In this document: in pieces, positions 1 through 8,172 of the stretch | How the letters are laid out: the number at the start of each line of letters is the position of its first letter | Position numbering within the stretch: position 1 is the first letter of the stretch | Source of the DNA: Chitinophagaceae bacterium | GTDB taxonomy: Bacteria; Bacteroidota; Bacteroidia; Chitinophagales; UBA10324 | NCBI GenBank assembly: GCA_023251195.1 | Contig: JAHEZG010000011.1 | Coordinates: 6,643 to 25,793, forward strand | DNA length: 19,151 bases | Direction of reading: 5' to 3' | The notes under the pieces: model-generated | Seen by the model: only the letters and a program-made list of their open reading frames with translations | Databases searched by the model: none | Told to the model about the DNA's origin: nothing | Program-made: the position numbers and the translations under genes

Positions 1-159
1 GCGATCAACAACATTTAATAAATAAAACGGCTCAATAGAATCAAGATTGACTAATGAATTGAAGAAATCATAGTAATGCTGTTTTGTAATTTTAGTCTGT
101 GCTGTGCAAACTTTTACACTCAGATATAGAAAAATAAAAATTACTGTGGGTTTAAGCAT
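1..159 (-). CDS. N-terminus of an unidentified secreted protein (cut by window edge)
   Basis: Reading the minus strand from the ATG at 157-159 gives 53 codons without a stop, continuing past the left edge. The first about 20 residues look like a signal peptide: Lys at position 3, a hydrophobic run (VIFIFLYLSV), then a small-residue site around CTA/Q that fits signal peptidase I. The mature part starts TKITKQHYYDFFNSL and matches no family I recognise. The open frame plus export signal is the whole evidence. It lies downstream of the M32 peptidase gene on the same strand, but the repeat and hairpin between them argue for separate transcription. The product is probably periplasmic or surface exposed. 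Confidence 0.6.
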   Translation of the reverse strand, partial: MLKPTVIFIFLYLSVKVCTAQTKITKQHYYDFFNSLVNLDSIEPFYLLNVVDR

Positions 160-190
160 AGATGGTATTCAAACTTAATATGGTTTCTGT

Positions 191-304
191 AATTGCAGTT
201 AAATGTCAGAATTAAGATTCGCAGGATTAAGGGATTGAAGGATTTTTTGTTCTGCCATCCTCTCATCCTGAAATCCTATAAATCTTAATTCAGACAATTG
301 CAGT
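191..304. repeat. Imperfect palindromic repeat with 9-bp flanking direct repeats
   Basis: The left arm (about 205-241) and the reverse complement of the right arm (about 254-294) align along their length. Both begin GTC(A/T)GAATTAAGATT and continue with a series of AGGAT/GGAT blocks. The core is bracketed by identical 9-mers AATTGCAGT at 191-199 and 296-304, as expected of a target-site duplication around a small non-autonomous element. It carries no open frame. AGGAT-rich palindromes of this kind occur as dispersed intergenic repeats in Bacteroidota genomes (from memory). With one copy in view, mobility is an inference. Confidence 0.55.
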
Positions 305-339
305 AAGAAAATTTAAACAGGAGTCATAAGAGTATGTTA

Positions 340-376
340 GGAGTAATAGGAGTTAAACTCCTATTACTCCTTTTTT
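340..376 (+). terminator. Strong hairpin plus T6, terminator-like on the plus strand
   Basis: A perfect 15-bp stem (340-354 with 356-370, arms GGAGTAATAGGAGTT) is followed at once by TTTTTT at 371-376, the form of an intrinsic terminator read on the plus strand. No plus-strand gene lies upstream in the window. On the minus strand the same stem lies 59 bases past the M32 peptidase stop, but without a downstream T-run. Further copies of the GGAGT/ACTCC unit flank it (320-324 and 381-388), so it may belong to a repeat instead. Confidence 0.5.
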
Positions 377-428
377 GTATTTACTCCTAAAACACCCAGT
401 TAAAATTACTTAGCAGGGTCATCAACAA

Positions 429-1925
429 CTAAAAATATATCCCCTTATACTTCTTCCTTGCATAATTCATAAAATGGTTAAAGTTGAGTGGCTCGCCGGT
501 TATGCGCTCGCACAATTCGCGCGCAGTGTAGCGGCGACCATGCACATGTATCTTCTCGCGCAGCCATTCGCGCAGAGGAAGCAACTCTCCTCTTTCAATC
601 TGTTCATTCAAACCCGTAATTTCCTTAACGGCCTGGTTGAAAAACTGCACGGCATAAAAACTACCGAGCGAGTAAGTGGGGAAATAACCAATGCTTCCAT
701 GGCTCCAGTGTATATCCTGTAACACCCCCTTGTTATCATTTGGCACTTCTACATTCAAATATTCTTTGTATCGCGCATTCCATATTTCAGAAAGATCTTT
801 CACCTGAATAGATTTATCCATCAATCCTTTTTCAATTTCAAACCGCACCATAATGTGGAAATGATAAGTGAGTTCATCGGCTTCCACACGAACGAAACTT
901 GGATGCACTTTATTTATTCCTTTATAAAAATCTATATCACTCACATCTTTCAGTGAATCAGAAAAAATAGTTTTCAGTTTCGGAAAATTCCCTTTCCAGT
1001 AACTGTAACCTCTTCCCACAAGATTCTCCCACAGCCGCGATTGCGATTCATGTATGCCGAGCGACACCGCTTCGCCCAGCGGAAGTCCGTAATTCTCCAC
1101 CAGTAATCCCTGCTCGTACAGCGCATGTCCACCCTCGTGAATGCAACTCCACAACATGGTATTAAAATCATTTTCATTCACACGCGTTGTAACACGAACA
1201 TCCTGCATGCTGAAGTTGGTGGTGAACGGATGCGGCGATACATCCTGACGGCCTGAATCAAAATCATATCTCATCTGCTTCAACATTTCAATTCCGAAAT
1301 CCCATTGCGGCTGATGCGGAAAATTTCTTTTTAAAAAATCAGTTCGCACTTGGTACTTCGATGCAATTTCTTTTACAAAGTCCACTAAGTTCACGCGAAC
1401 TTCTTTAAATAAAATATCCAACTCCTCAGTATTCGCGCCGGGTTCATACAAATCAAGCAGCGCGTTGTATGGATGATTTTCGTAACCGAGAATTTCAGCT
1501 TCTTCGCGCTTCATGTCAATCATAGTCGCCAGCATCGGGCTGTAAACTTTAAAATTATTTTCTTCACGCGCCTTCAACCATGCCTGGTAAGTTTGAGAGG
1601 TGACCTGCGCAATTTTCTCAACGAACGCAGTCGGATATTTTTTTTCACGGATGAAATCTTTTAAAGTTTCCTCCACATTTCGTTTTTGTGTTTCGCTTAA
1701 ATCAGTACTTGATTTAAGCTGAGATAAAATTTCACCTAACTTATCATCCACAAATAAATCATGCGCCATTCCGCTGAGCGTTCCGATTTGTTGCGCCCGA
1801 AATTCAGCTCCTTTTTTTGGCTGGTAACATTCCTGGTCCCAACCGAGCACGGCAATGGAATATTTTATATCAGCAATCTTTCTCATTGCTGTTACATACT
1901 GCTGGTATAGTTCTTTTGAGTTCAT
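429..1925 (-). CDS. Carboxypeptidase Taq-type metallopeptidase (family M32)
   Basis: This is a cytoplasmic zinc metallocarboxypeptidase that removes C-terminal residues from peptides, probably in peptide recycling. The 498 residues fit the usual length of about 500. The zinc motif HEGGH is at residues 263-267, with the third ligand expected at Glu293 in the family motif HESQS (292-296). Other M32 signatures are HPF (232-234), DVRVTTR (242-248) and the C-terminal block around LREWLREKIHVHGR. There is no signal peptide. The start, MNSKELYQQY, suits the family, whose members begin with a short helical N-terminus. The gene seems to be transcribed alone, since the terminator of the preceding protease gene lies just upstream. 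The family call is secure; the natural substrate is not known. Confidence 0.93.
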   Translation of the reverse strand: MNSKELYQQYVTAMRKIADIKYSIAVLGWDQECYQPKKGAEFRAQQIGTLSGMAHDLFVDDKLGEILSQLKSSTDLSETQKRNVEETLKDFIREKKYPTAFVEKIAQVTSQTYQAWLKAREENNFKVYSPMLATMIDMKREEAEILGYENHPYNALLDLYEPGANTEELDILFKEVRVNLVDFVKEIASKYQVRTDFLKRNFPHQPQWDFGIEMLKQMRYDFDSGRQDVSPHPFTTNFSMQDVRVTTRVNENDFNTMLWSCIHEGGHALYEQGLLVENYGLPLGEAVSLGIHESQSRLWENLVGRGYSYWKGNFPKLKTIFSDSLKDVSDIDFYKGINKVHPSFVRVEADELTYHFHIMVRFEIEKGLMDKSIQVKDLSEIWNARYKEYLNVEVPNDNKGVLQDIHWSHGSIGYFPTYSLGSFYAVQFFNQAVKEITGLNEQIERGELLPLREWLREKIHVHGRRYTARELCERITGEPLNFNHFMNYARKKYKGIYF

Positions 1926-1961
1926 GTTTAATGTTAATTGTGAATGGTGATTGTTCTACCG

Positions 1962-1995
1962 TAAAATAAAATCGCCCCGAAAATTATCGGGGCGA
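1962..1995 (-). terminator. Intrinsic terminator of the secreted protease gene
   Basis: A GC-rich perfect 9-bp stem (TCGCCCCGA, 1972-1980, with TCGGGGCGA, 1987-1995) encloses a 6-base loop. Read on the minus strand it is followed by UUUUAUUUU (1970-1962). It lies about 70 bases past the protease stop and just upstream of the M32 peptidase start, so it separates the two transcripts. Confidence 0.85.
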
Positions 1996-2067
1996 AATTT
2001 ATCATTTGATTTTGTTGAAGAAGCAGATACTAATCAACAAATAATTTTTAACTAATAACCTTCTTTA

Positions 2068-4764
2068 TCAGGGATGAAGTACAATTATTTTTCTGGTGAA
2101 TGTTCCAACTTCATTTTCTCCCTGTAAGAAATAAACTCCGGCTGCCACATTTTTCAAATCGAAATAAACAGAATTATTTTTTTGAGTAAATGAAGCTGAA
2201 ATTTTTCTACCGGTTTCATCAAAAAGAATTATGCTGTTCAATTTTATTCCTCCCAAATCAATTTCCAGTTCATCGTTGGCCGGGTTAGGGAAAATTTTTA
2301 TTGAGGAAAAATACAACTCAGTTAATCCTTCAAAAAACGGAACAGTAACGCAAGTAGATTTTGTACAGGAATTAGCATCAGTAACCGTTACGCAATAAAG
2401 TCCGGCAGCAATGCCACTGAGGTCTTGCGTAGTAGCATTATTATTCCAGTGATAAGTAAAGGGCGCAGTGCCCCCTGAAACTGTTAAATTAATGCTCGCA
2501 TCTGTTGCAGTAGAAGAACTTGCCTGCGTATTTTGATAACTCAGATCCTGAACCGGATAAACAATTATGGTTTGTGAACTGGTATCATAAGACCCACCGT
2601 TGTTGGCAATTAATGTTAGCGTATAAGTACCCGGCTGGGTTGGGGTATAACTAAATACAGGGCTTGAACTTGTTTGTGTAAGAGGTCCGACTAAACTCCA
2701 GTTATAATAGTATGCATTGACAGAAGAATTAGTTGTAACAATTGGTTTTCCTAAACAAATAGAATTATCAGGAACTGAATAGAGCGAGCTAACCTGCACG
2801 CCAAGACAAAACTGTTTTGAATAAGTAGTAGTAAAAGTTCCGCCATCGGCAATAACATGACCGGCTTCGTCAGTTACATGAAAGTGGCCATTTCCATTTG
2901 TGCAGCAAATTCCATCGCCACCGGTATCGTTAATATTAAATGTGTAACATCCGGAATCAAGACAGGCATTTAAATTATAACTTGTATTATTTGCAAAAGC
3001 GGTCCATGAATTTACTACCACTCCCAGTGAGTTTTTAATACTGATTGAAGTTTGTGATGCATTATTGTCTGTTGTTAACGCAACAGTTAAATGCAGACCG
3101 GATATAACAGTGAATGCGGTTTCCAAAGTATCATCTGCCGGTTGCTCATCAGATCCCAACGCATTTACACTTGATACATGCACCCAGAAATTATGATTGC
3201 CTGCAACAGGAATGAAGGAAGGTAAAACAATTACTGTTGTAGCATTGTGCGGCAATGAACCATTCCAGCTATAATTCTGTGTAGTAGCGGCATCCAAATG
3301 ATATTCGATATTGAATGTAGTGATGGTATCAATACCAAGATTTTTAACAGTGAAGGCAGGCACCACAGTATCGCCCAGGCAAACACTTGCACCGGTTGAT
3401 GTAAAATTTACCAGCGAAAGATTAATAGTATCGGTTGGTGCCCATGGGTCGTAACCATCTTCAGTTACATTTCCAGAATTATTAGGATCGAGCCAATGTT
3501 TTAATTGCGTTGCATTGGTAGTTCCTAAATCCCAACTCATCCAGAATTTTCCATACTCATCTGTCATATCGGAACTTCCGCAAGCAGATGCGCCTCCATG
3601 AAGCTGACCAATAATCTGATGATCCTGATTAAACAACGGCGATCCACTTGACCCAGGTTCAGTACACTGCCCTCCATCCCAATCTACTTTCCAGTGCGAG
3701 TTGGCAGGTGTTCCGCCCCAAGAAGTTGATGTACATGGATTATTATCAAACGAAATTTTCTTGATATCGCCACTTGGATGATGAATTCCGATACTTGAAA
3801 TATCGGCCACATTCTGGCGATTCCATCCTGCATAATAAACACCATAAGCTTGTGGCGGAATATTATTCAATTGCAATAGTGCAAAATCTGATGAAGCTTT
3901 ATTTGCTTTTAATGTTGACCCATTTACTGTTTGATTGGTTGGTCCATTTTGATTTGCACACCCTGCCGACTCCCAATTAAATCTGAAAACCCAGGTAGAA
4001 ACTGTTGCTCCCGTAATGCAATGATTCGCTGTTAAAAAATAAGGAGTGCCTGAATGCGGCACATCAGCAATCATGGCTCCGGTACAAATTTCACCGCCAT
4101 CAACTATACACACAACTGCCTTTTTTGTTAATTGCCAATTGGCTCCGGCAGGGCAATTAATATTGGTTTGGCAACTGCCTGATTGACCATAAGATTTTGC
4201 AAAATCAAATGCATCTCTGTATCCATGTGTGATGCGATAAATATCAAGCTGCCCGTGAAAGGCAGGGAACGCAGGTTCATCATATTCCATAATTACTTCG
4301 GAGCCCTGAATCAAATCGGTTCCGAAAAAATAATCAGCAGTAATGTTATCTGATGTGTAAGCGCCAAGCACCACCGATTTATCGGGTGTATATAAAAACA
4401 ATTTTGCACCGGGCGGAATATTAAAATTGCTGAAAGAAATATTTATTGATAACGCATCGGGGCAAACAATTTTTAATCGCCATATTTTTTCACCGGATGG
4501 CAAAAGCACCCAATTGCCTTGCTGGTCGGCATTGATCGTAACGAAATGATTGAACCCAAACCGATAAGGAACATCCTTACCGCGCATTAATGCATCTTGC
4601 TTTAATAAAACATCCACATCTACAGCGGGCATTACCTGAGCAGGAACAGATGCCGTGAGTAATGTTTTGGAAAAACTTGCTGGTATTCCGCCAAAAGTTT
4701 GAGCCAATGATGGCAGTGATGCTGAAATAATTATTAACAGTAAAAGGGAAAAGATTTTTTTCAT
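2068..4764 (-). CDS. Secreted trypsin-like serine endopeptidase with type IX secretion tail
   Basis: This is an 898-residue exported protease resembling lysyl-endopeptidase-like S1 enzymes of Bacteroidota. I start it at the ATG at 4764 because MKKIFSLLLLI begins a typical signal peptide, cleaved near SLA/Q (residue 21); a start 17 codons upstream would bury it. The protease domain spans about 195-430, with the triad likely His248 (TANHC), Asp293 (SSDFALL) and Ser373 (GSSGSP). After it come a CARDB-like Ig domain (about 447-555), a Cys-rich module with GGDGICC (about 556-655), a PKD-like domain (about 665-737), a SprB-like repeat (about 740-808) and a Por secretion tail (about 818-898, IFPNPAND). 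The tail should send it across the outer membrane by T9SS, to be released or surface-anchored. Exact specificity cannot be read from sequence. Confidence 0.9.
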   Translation of the reverse strand: MKKIFSLLLLIIISASLPSLAQTFGGIPASFSKTLLTASVPAQVMPAVDVDVLLKQDALMRGKDVPYRFGFNHFVTINADQQGNWVLLPSGEKIWRLKIVCPDALSINISFSNFNIPPGAKLFLYTPDKSVVLGAYTSDNITADYFFGTDLIQGSEVIMEYDEPAFPAFHGQLDIYRITHGYRDAFDFAKSYGQSGSCQTNINCPAGANWQLTKKAVVCIVDGGEICTGAMIADVPHSGTPYFLTANHCITGATVSTWVFRFNWESAGCANQNGPTNQTVNGSTLKANKASSDFALLQLNNIPPQAYGVYYAGWNRQNVADISSIGIHHPSGDIKKISFDNNPCTSTSWGGTPANSHWKVDWDGGQCTEPGSSGSPLFNQDHQIIGQLHGGASACGSSDMTDEYGKFWMSWDLGTTNATQLKHWLDPNNSGNVTEDGYDPWAPTDTINLSLVNFTSTGASVCLGDTVVPAFTVKNLGIDTITTFNIEYHLDAATTQNYSWNGSLPHNATTVIVLPSFIPVAGNHNFWVHVSSVNALGSDEQPADDTLETAFTVISGLHLTVALTTDNNASQTSISIKNSLGVVVNSWTAFANNTSYNLNACLDSGCYTFNINDTGGDGICCTNGNGHFHVTDEAGHVIADGGTFTTTYSKQFCLGVQVSSLYSVPDNSICLGKPIVTTNSSVNAYYYNWSLVGPLTQTSSSPVFSYTPTQPGTYTLTLIANNGGSYDTSSQTIIVYPVQDLSYQNTQASSSTATDASINLTVSGGTAPFTYHWNNNATTQDLSGIAAGLYCVTVTDANSCTKSTCVTVPFFEGLTELYFSSIKIFPNPANDELEIDLGGIKLNSIILFDETGRKISASFTQKNNSVYFDLKNVAAGVYFLQGENEVGTFTRKIIVLHP

Positions 4765-4785
4765 TCGGTGTTTTATTTGGAACGC

Positions 4786-4815
4786 CGAAAATATGAAAGC
4801 AAAACAGATCGGCAA
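4786..4815 (-). promoter_or_regulatory. Possible Bacteroidota promoter of the protease gene
   Basis: On the minus strand, TTG (4815-4813), 19 bases of spacer and TATTTTCG (4793-4786) resemble the -33/-7 pattern TTTG / TAnnTTTG, with one mismatch in the -7 box. Transcription would begin near 4780, about 16 bases before the ATG at 4764. This agrees with choosing that start over the upstream one. AT-rich DNA gives such matches by chance. Confidence 0.3.
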
Positions 4816-4925
4816 TAGCTATCATTCTGAATTTATGATCGGCAAATCAAATGGAGGCAAAAACAAATTTTTTATAGGTGAATTGAAAATATCCACTACC
4901 ATTTTGCAGAAAAATTAAATTAATT

Positions 4926-6071
4926 TTAATTCCCTTCAGAAAGAAATGCGCGAATGCCTCCTTTCAAATTATATAAGTTGCTGAAACCGTATTTATCCTG
5001 CAATTGCCTGATCACCCATTCGCTTCTTTCACCTGCTTTACAATAAAGTATTACCGGCTTTTGTTTGCTAATTTTATGGGTGTGAAAAAAAATATCATTC
5101 ATTGGCATTAAGTCGCCACCAATATTTATTAGTTCATGCTCTGCCGGTTCACGAACATCAATCAGTTGAAAATCTTCTTTTGCTTTTATCCTTCGCTTTA
5201 ATTCAATCGGAAGTACAATTGCGATATCATAACTTACTACTTCATTGCTTGAACAGAAATTGATGTAGTCCTGAGAAGAACTGAGTGGCTCATTTTTTAT
5301 TTTCGCAACCGCCTTTTCATCGCGGTGATATGAAAGATTTCGATATAAATTTTCTTTCAATTCAACCAGCAATAATTCATTCACCAATAATTTTCCAATA
5401 CCGGTAATTAGTTTCACAACTTCTGCAGCCTGCATCATTCCAATTAATCCGGGCACCACTCCCATTACTCCTGTTGTTGCACAATCGGGTGAATCATCGG
5501 CAGCAGGTGGTTGAGGAAAAAGGCAACGATAAGAGCCGCTTCTTTTTCCATCCGGTAATAAGTGGTTAAATACACCCACTTGTCCTTCGAATTTAAAAAT
5601 TGCACCCGATACCAATGTCTTATCCATTTTTACACATAAATCATTCAGTAAGTATCTGGTTGGAAAATTATCAGTACCATCAACAATGATGTTGTAATCA
5701 TTTATTATTTCAAATGCATTATCAGAATGAATTTTATCAATGAAAGTTTGATATTGAATATTAGGATTTAACAGGAATAAATTTTTTGCGGCAACATCTG
5801 CTTTCTTTTTCCCGATATGAGCAGTACTGTATAAAACCTGTCGCTGCAAATTACTTTCCTCTACCACATCATCATCCACAATTCCAATTTTGCCAACTCC
5901 CGCAGCAACTAAGTATTGCAAAACCGGAACACCTAATCCGCCGGCGCCAACAACCAAAACCGAAGCTTGCTTCAATTTCAGTTGCCCTTTCTCGCCTATT
6001 TCATCTAACAGAATGTGTCGACTATATCTGTTGCGCTCGTCTTGTGTAAGGTAATTTGAATCGAACATCAT
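4926..6071 (-). CDS. thiF: ThiF/MoeB-type adenylyltransferase fused to a rhodanese domain
   Basis: This E1-like enzyme should adenylate the C-terminal Gly of ThiS, and its rhodanese domain should transfer sulfur to give ThiS thiocarboxylate. The N-terminal Rossmann domain (about 10-235) has GAGGLG (42-47), the DGTDN motif (131-135) and the conserved Cys197 in PDCATTGVMG. The C-terminal rhodanese domain (about 290-378) has the active-site loop CKAGERS with Cys344. The zinc site of classical ThiF/MoeB is missing: the first CxxC reads SYRC (180-183) and no second CxxC follows the E1 domain. It is the last gene of the thi operon, after a 200-bp repeat-bearing spacer. MoeB or HesA activity in molybdopterin synthesis is the alternative; position favours thiamin. 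Two consecutive ATGs leave the first residue uncertain. Confidence 0.85.
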   Translation of the reverse strand: MMFDSNYLTQDERNRYSRHILLDEIGEKGQLKLKQASVLVVGAGGLGVPVLQYLVAAGVGKIGIVDDDVVEESNLQRQVLYSTAHIGKKKADVAAKNLFLLNPNIQYQTFIDKIHSDNAFEIINDYNIIVDGTDNFPTRYLLNDLCVKMDKTLVSGAIFKFEGQVGVFNHLLPDGKRSGSYRCLFPQPPAADDSPDCATTGVMGVVPGLIGMMQAAEVVKLITGIGKLLVNELLLVELKENLYRNLSYHRDEKAVAKIKNEPLSSSQDYINFCSSNEVVSYDIAIVLPIELKRRIKAKEDFQLIDVREPAEHELINIGGDLMPMNDIFFHTHKISKQKPVILYCKAGERSEWVIRQLQDKYGFSNLYNLKGGIRAFLSEGN

Positions 6072-6180
6072 GGATGGGAAAAAGTTATTGGTTGATTTGT
6101 TATTAGTTAGTAGTAGCTGTTTTTAATTATTCGATTGCGCAAGTTTTTCTTTGCGAAATATTTTTTCACTATTCCCTTTT

Positions 6181-6282
6181 GTCATCCTGAGCTTGTCGAA
6201 GGACACTGTTCACTATTCACTATTCACTATTGTCAAACTGAGTTTGTCGAAGCACACAACTCACTATTCACTCAATGCATCA
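6181..6282. repeat. Diverged tandem pair of a short interspersed repeat, with heptamer repeats
   Basis: Two units of about 51 bp lie head to tail (6181-6231 and 6232-6282). Each opens with GTCA-two variable bases-CTGAG(C/T)TTGTCGAAG and ends in TCACTAT/TCACT heptamers, three in perfect tandem at 6210-6230. The second unit runs into the 3' end of thiH, whose stop codon lies at 6272-6274. The GTCATCCTGAGCTTGTCGAAG core is a widespread dispersed repeat in Bacteroidota genomes (from memory). Related copies sit at 12161-12181 in the opposite orientation. Confidence 0.7.
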
Positions 6283-7393
6283 CAGCATCCCAATCTTTCC
6301 ATACCACTTCATATCCTTTTGCGCGAATCACTTCAGCAACTTCTGCAGGTGTTCGTTCATCACTGATATGAAATTGTTCGAGTGCATGCTTGTTTGTTGC
6401 ATAACCGCCAGGATCTGTTTTAGAACCCGCGCTCATACTCGTAATACCTAACTCAAATATTCTATCGCGAAAGGTTGATGACTCGCGTGTTGAAAGTGAG
6501 AGTTCAACATTCTCATCAAAAATGCGGAAAGCACAAATCAGCTGTAACAGTTCCTTCTCACTCATCGGGTGCTTCGGTTCAAAATCTCCTTCTGCCGGTC
6601 GCATTCGCGGAAACGAAATGGAATACTTTGTTTGCCAGTAAGTTTTATTCAGATAGTTTAAATGCAATGCAGTGAAAAATGAATCGGTGCGCCAGTCTTC
6701 CAATCCAAGCAGAACACCCAAACCGATTTTGTGAATTCCGGCTTCACCTAATCGGTCAGCAGTTTCCAAGCGGAAATTGAAATTTGATTTTCTCCCTTTC
6801 GGATGATAAATTTTATAATTCTCTTCATGATAAGTTTCCTGATAAACCAGAACTGTATTCAATCCGAAAGGAATCAATCGTATATAATCATCTTTTTCCA
6901 ATGGCTGAACTTCAAGCGAAATATATGCAAAGTGCGGCCGAATAATTTCCAGTGCGTGAATCAGATAATCGATGCCGACTTTTAAATTGTCTTCACCTGT
7001 TACAAGCAGAATGTGATCGTAACCCATTTGTTTTATCACAGCAATCTCACTCAGTATTTCTTCATCTGTAAGAGTTACACGCGGAATTTTATTTCCGAAA
7101 CTGAAGCCGCAATAAGTACACACATTGTTGCATTCGTTACTCAGGTACATAGGTATGTACATCTGAATTGCTTTACCAAACCGCTTGCGTGTGAGCGCAA
7201 AACTTTTATTAATCATTTCGGGTAAATGATTTTTTGCAGCAGGGGAAATAAGCGTTGCAAAATCATCCACTGTAAAAGTTCCTGTTTTACTTAAAGCGCG
7301 TAACACATCGGCATCGGTGCTCGCATAAATTTTTTCGCACACCTGTTCCCAGGTGTATTGATTGAAAATTTCGGAGAAGGAATGTTTTGGCAT
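6272..7393 (-). CDS. thiH: 2-iminoacetate synthase ThiH (radical SAM)
   Basis: ThiH cleaves L-tyrosine by a 5'-deoxyadenosyl radical to give p-cresol and dehydroglycine, the glycine-derived part of the thiazole. The radical-SAM cluster motif CNNVCTYC puts ligands at Cys88, Cys92 and Cys95 in a normal-length protein (373 residues). The C-terminal part has ThiH/BATS-type blocks such as TRESSTFRD and ITSMSAGSKTDPGGY. It starts 2 bases after the thiG stop, so the two are probably translationally coupled, and the products act together. Use of ThiH instead of the oxygen-dependent glycine oxidase ThiO means the pathway does not need O2. The start MPKHSF fits the family. Confidence 0.96.
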   Translation of the reverse strand: MPKHSFSEIFNQYTWEQVCEKIYASTDADVLRALSKTGTFTVDDFATLISPAAKNHLPEMINKSFALTRKRFGKAIQMYIPMYLSNECNNVCTYCGFSFGNKIPRVTLTDEEILSEIAVIKQMGYDHILLVTGEDNLKVGIDYLIHALEIIRPHFAYISLEVQPLEKDDYIRLIPFGLNTVLVYQETYHEENYKIYHPKGRKSNFNFRLETADRLGEAGIHKIGLGVLLGLEDWRTDSFFTALHLNYLNKTYWQTKYSISFPRMRPAEGDFEPKHPMSEKELLQLICAFRIFDENVELSLSTRESSTFRDRIFELGITSMSAGSKTDPGGYATNKHALEQFHISDERTPAEVAEVIRAKGYEVVWKDWDAVMH

Positions 7394-7395
7394 TT

Positions 7396-8172
7396 TCAGT
7401 TTATATCAAGCAACGACAAATCAAACGGGCTACTCGCTTCGGCAAAGTGTAACGGTGCTGCGAGTTTATTTTCAAAAGCCATTCTCCCGGCCATTACCGC
7501 GAGTTTAAATGCTTCGGCCATTGCAATAGGGTTACCGGCTATCGCAATTGCTGTATTCACCAATACCGCATCTGCACCTATTTCCATTGCAAGCGAAGCA
7601 TGCGATGGTGCACCGATACCTGCATCTACTATTACCGGAATATTACTTTGTTCAATTATTATTTCAAGCATGGCTCGTGTTTGCAAACCATTGTTTGAGC
7701 CAATGGGCGAACCGAGTGGCATTACCGCAGCAGTTCCAACATCCGCTAACTTTTTGCATAGCACCGGATCGGCATTGATGTATGGAAGTACAATGAACCC
7801 GAGTTTCACTAATTCTTCAGCAGCTTTTAAAGTTTCCACCGGATCGGGTAATAAGTAGCGAGGGTCGGGATGAATTTCCAGTTTCAGCCAGTTGGTTTGT
7901 AATGCTTCGCGAGAAAGTTGCGCTGCTAATACTGCTTCTTTTGCATTACGAACTCCGCTTGTGTTAGGCAGCAGATTGATACTGTCAAATGCAATGTGCT
8001 GTAACAGTTCATCGTCTTCATTGCGCACATCTACCCGACGAAGTGCAACTGTCACCATTTCGGTTCCGCTGGCAATGATGGAGTTTTTCATCATTTCATT
8101 CGAGCCGAATTTTCCGGTTCCGAGAAATAAGCGCGACGAAAATTCTTTTCCGGCAATAATTAATTTATTCAT
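7396..8172 (-). CDS. thiG: Thiazole synthase ThiG
   Basis: ThiG condenses 1-deoxy-D-xylulose 5-phosphate, dehydroglycine from ThiH and sulfur from ThiS thiocarboxylate into the thiazole phosphate, in the cytoplasm. The 258-residue TIM barrel has the Schiff-base lysine at Lys97 in WLKLEI and the phosphate-binding stretch VMPLGSPIGSNNGL, with DAGIGAPSHA after it. I begin at the ATG at 8172 (MNKLIIAG), where family homology starts; the frame is open 8 codons further upstream, but those lie within thiE. With this start thiG overlaps the thiE end by 8 bp. ThiG and ThiH form a complex in known systems, and their genes are adjacent here. Confidence 0.96.
   Translation of the reverse strand: MNKLIIAGKEFSSRLFLGTGKFGSNEMMKNSIIASGTEMVTVALRRVDVRNEDDELLQHIAFDSINLLPNTSGVRNAKEAVLAAQLSREALQTNWLKLEIHPDPRYLLPDPVETLKAAEELVKLGFIVLPYINADPVLCKKLADVGTAAVMPLGSPIGSNNGLQTRAMLEIIIEQSNIPVIVDAGIGAPSHASLAMEIGADAVLVNTAIAIAGNPIAMAEAFKLAVMAGRMAFENKLAAPLHFAEASSPFDLSLLDIN

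Noticed and set aside
4765..4815. Upstream ATG at 4815 as the protease start
   Set aside because: It would add 17 residues before a standard signal peptide, and a promoter-like sequence overlaps this stretch.
6210..6230. Regular TCACTAT repeats as a possible CRISPR or regulatory array
   Set aside because: The unit is 7 bp with no spacers. It is a simple tandem repeat within a dispersed element.
7358..7858. A 166-codon plus-strand open frame opposite thiG and the start of thiH
   Set aside because: It lies antisense to well-conserved thi genes and has the low-complexity Ala/Ile-rich composition of a shadow frame. The opposite strand carries clear ThiG and ThiH motifs.
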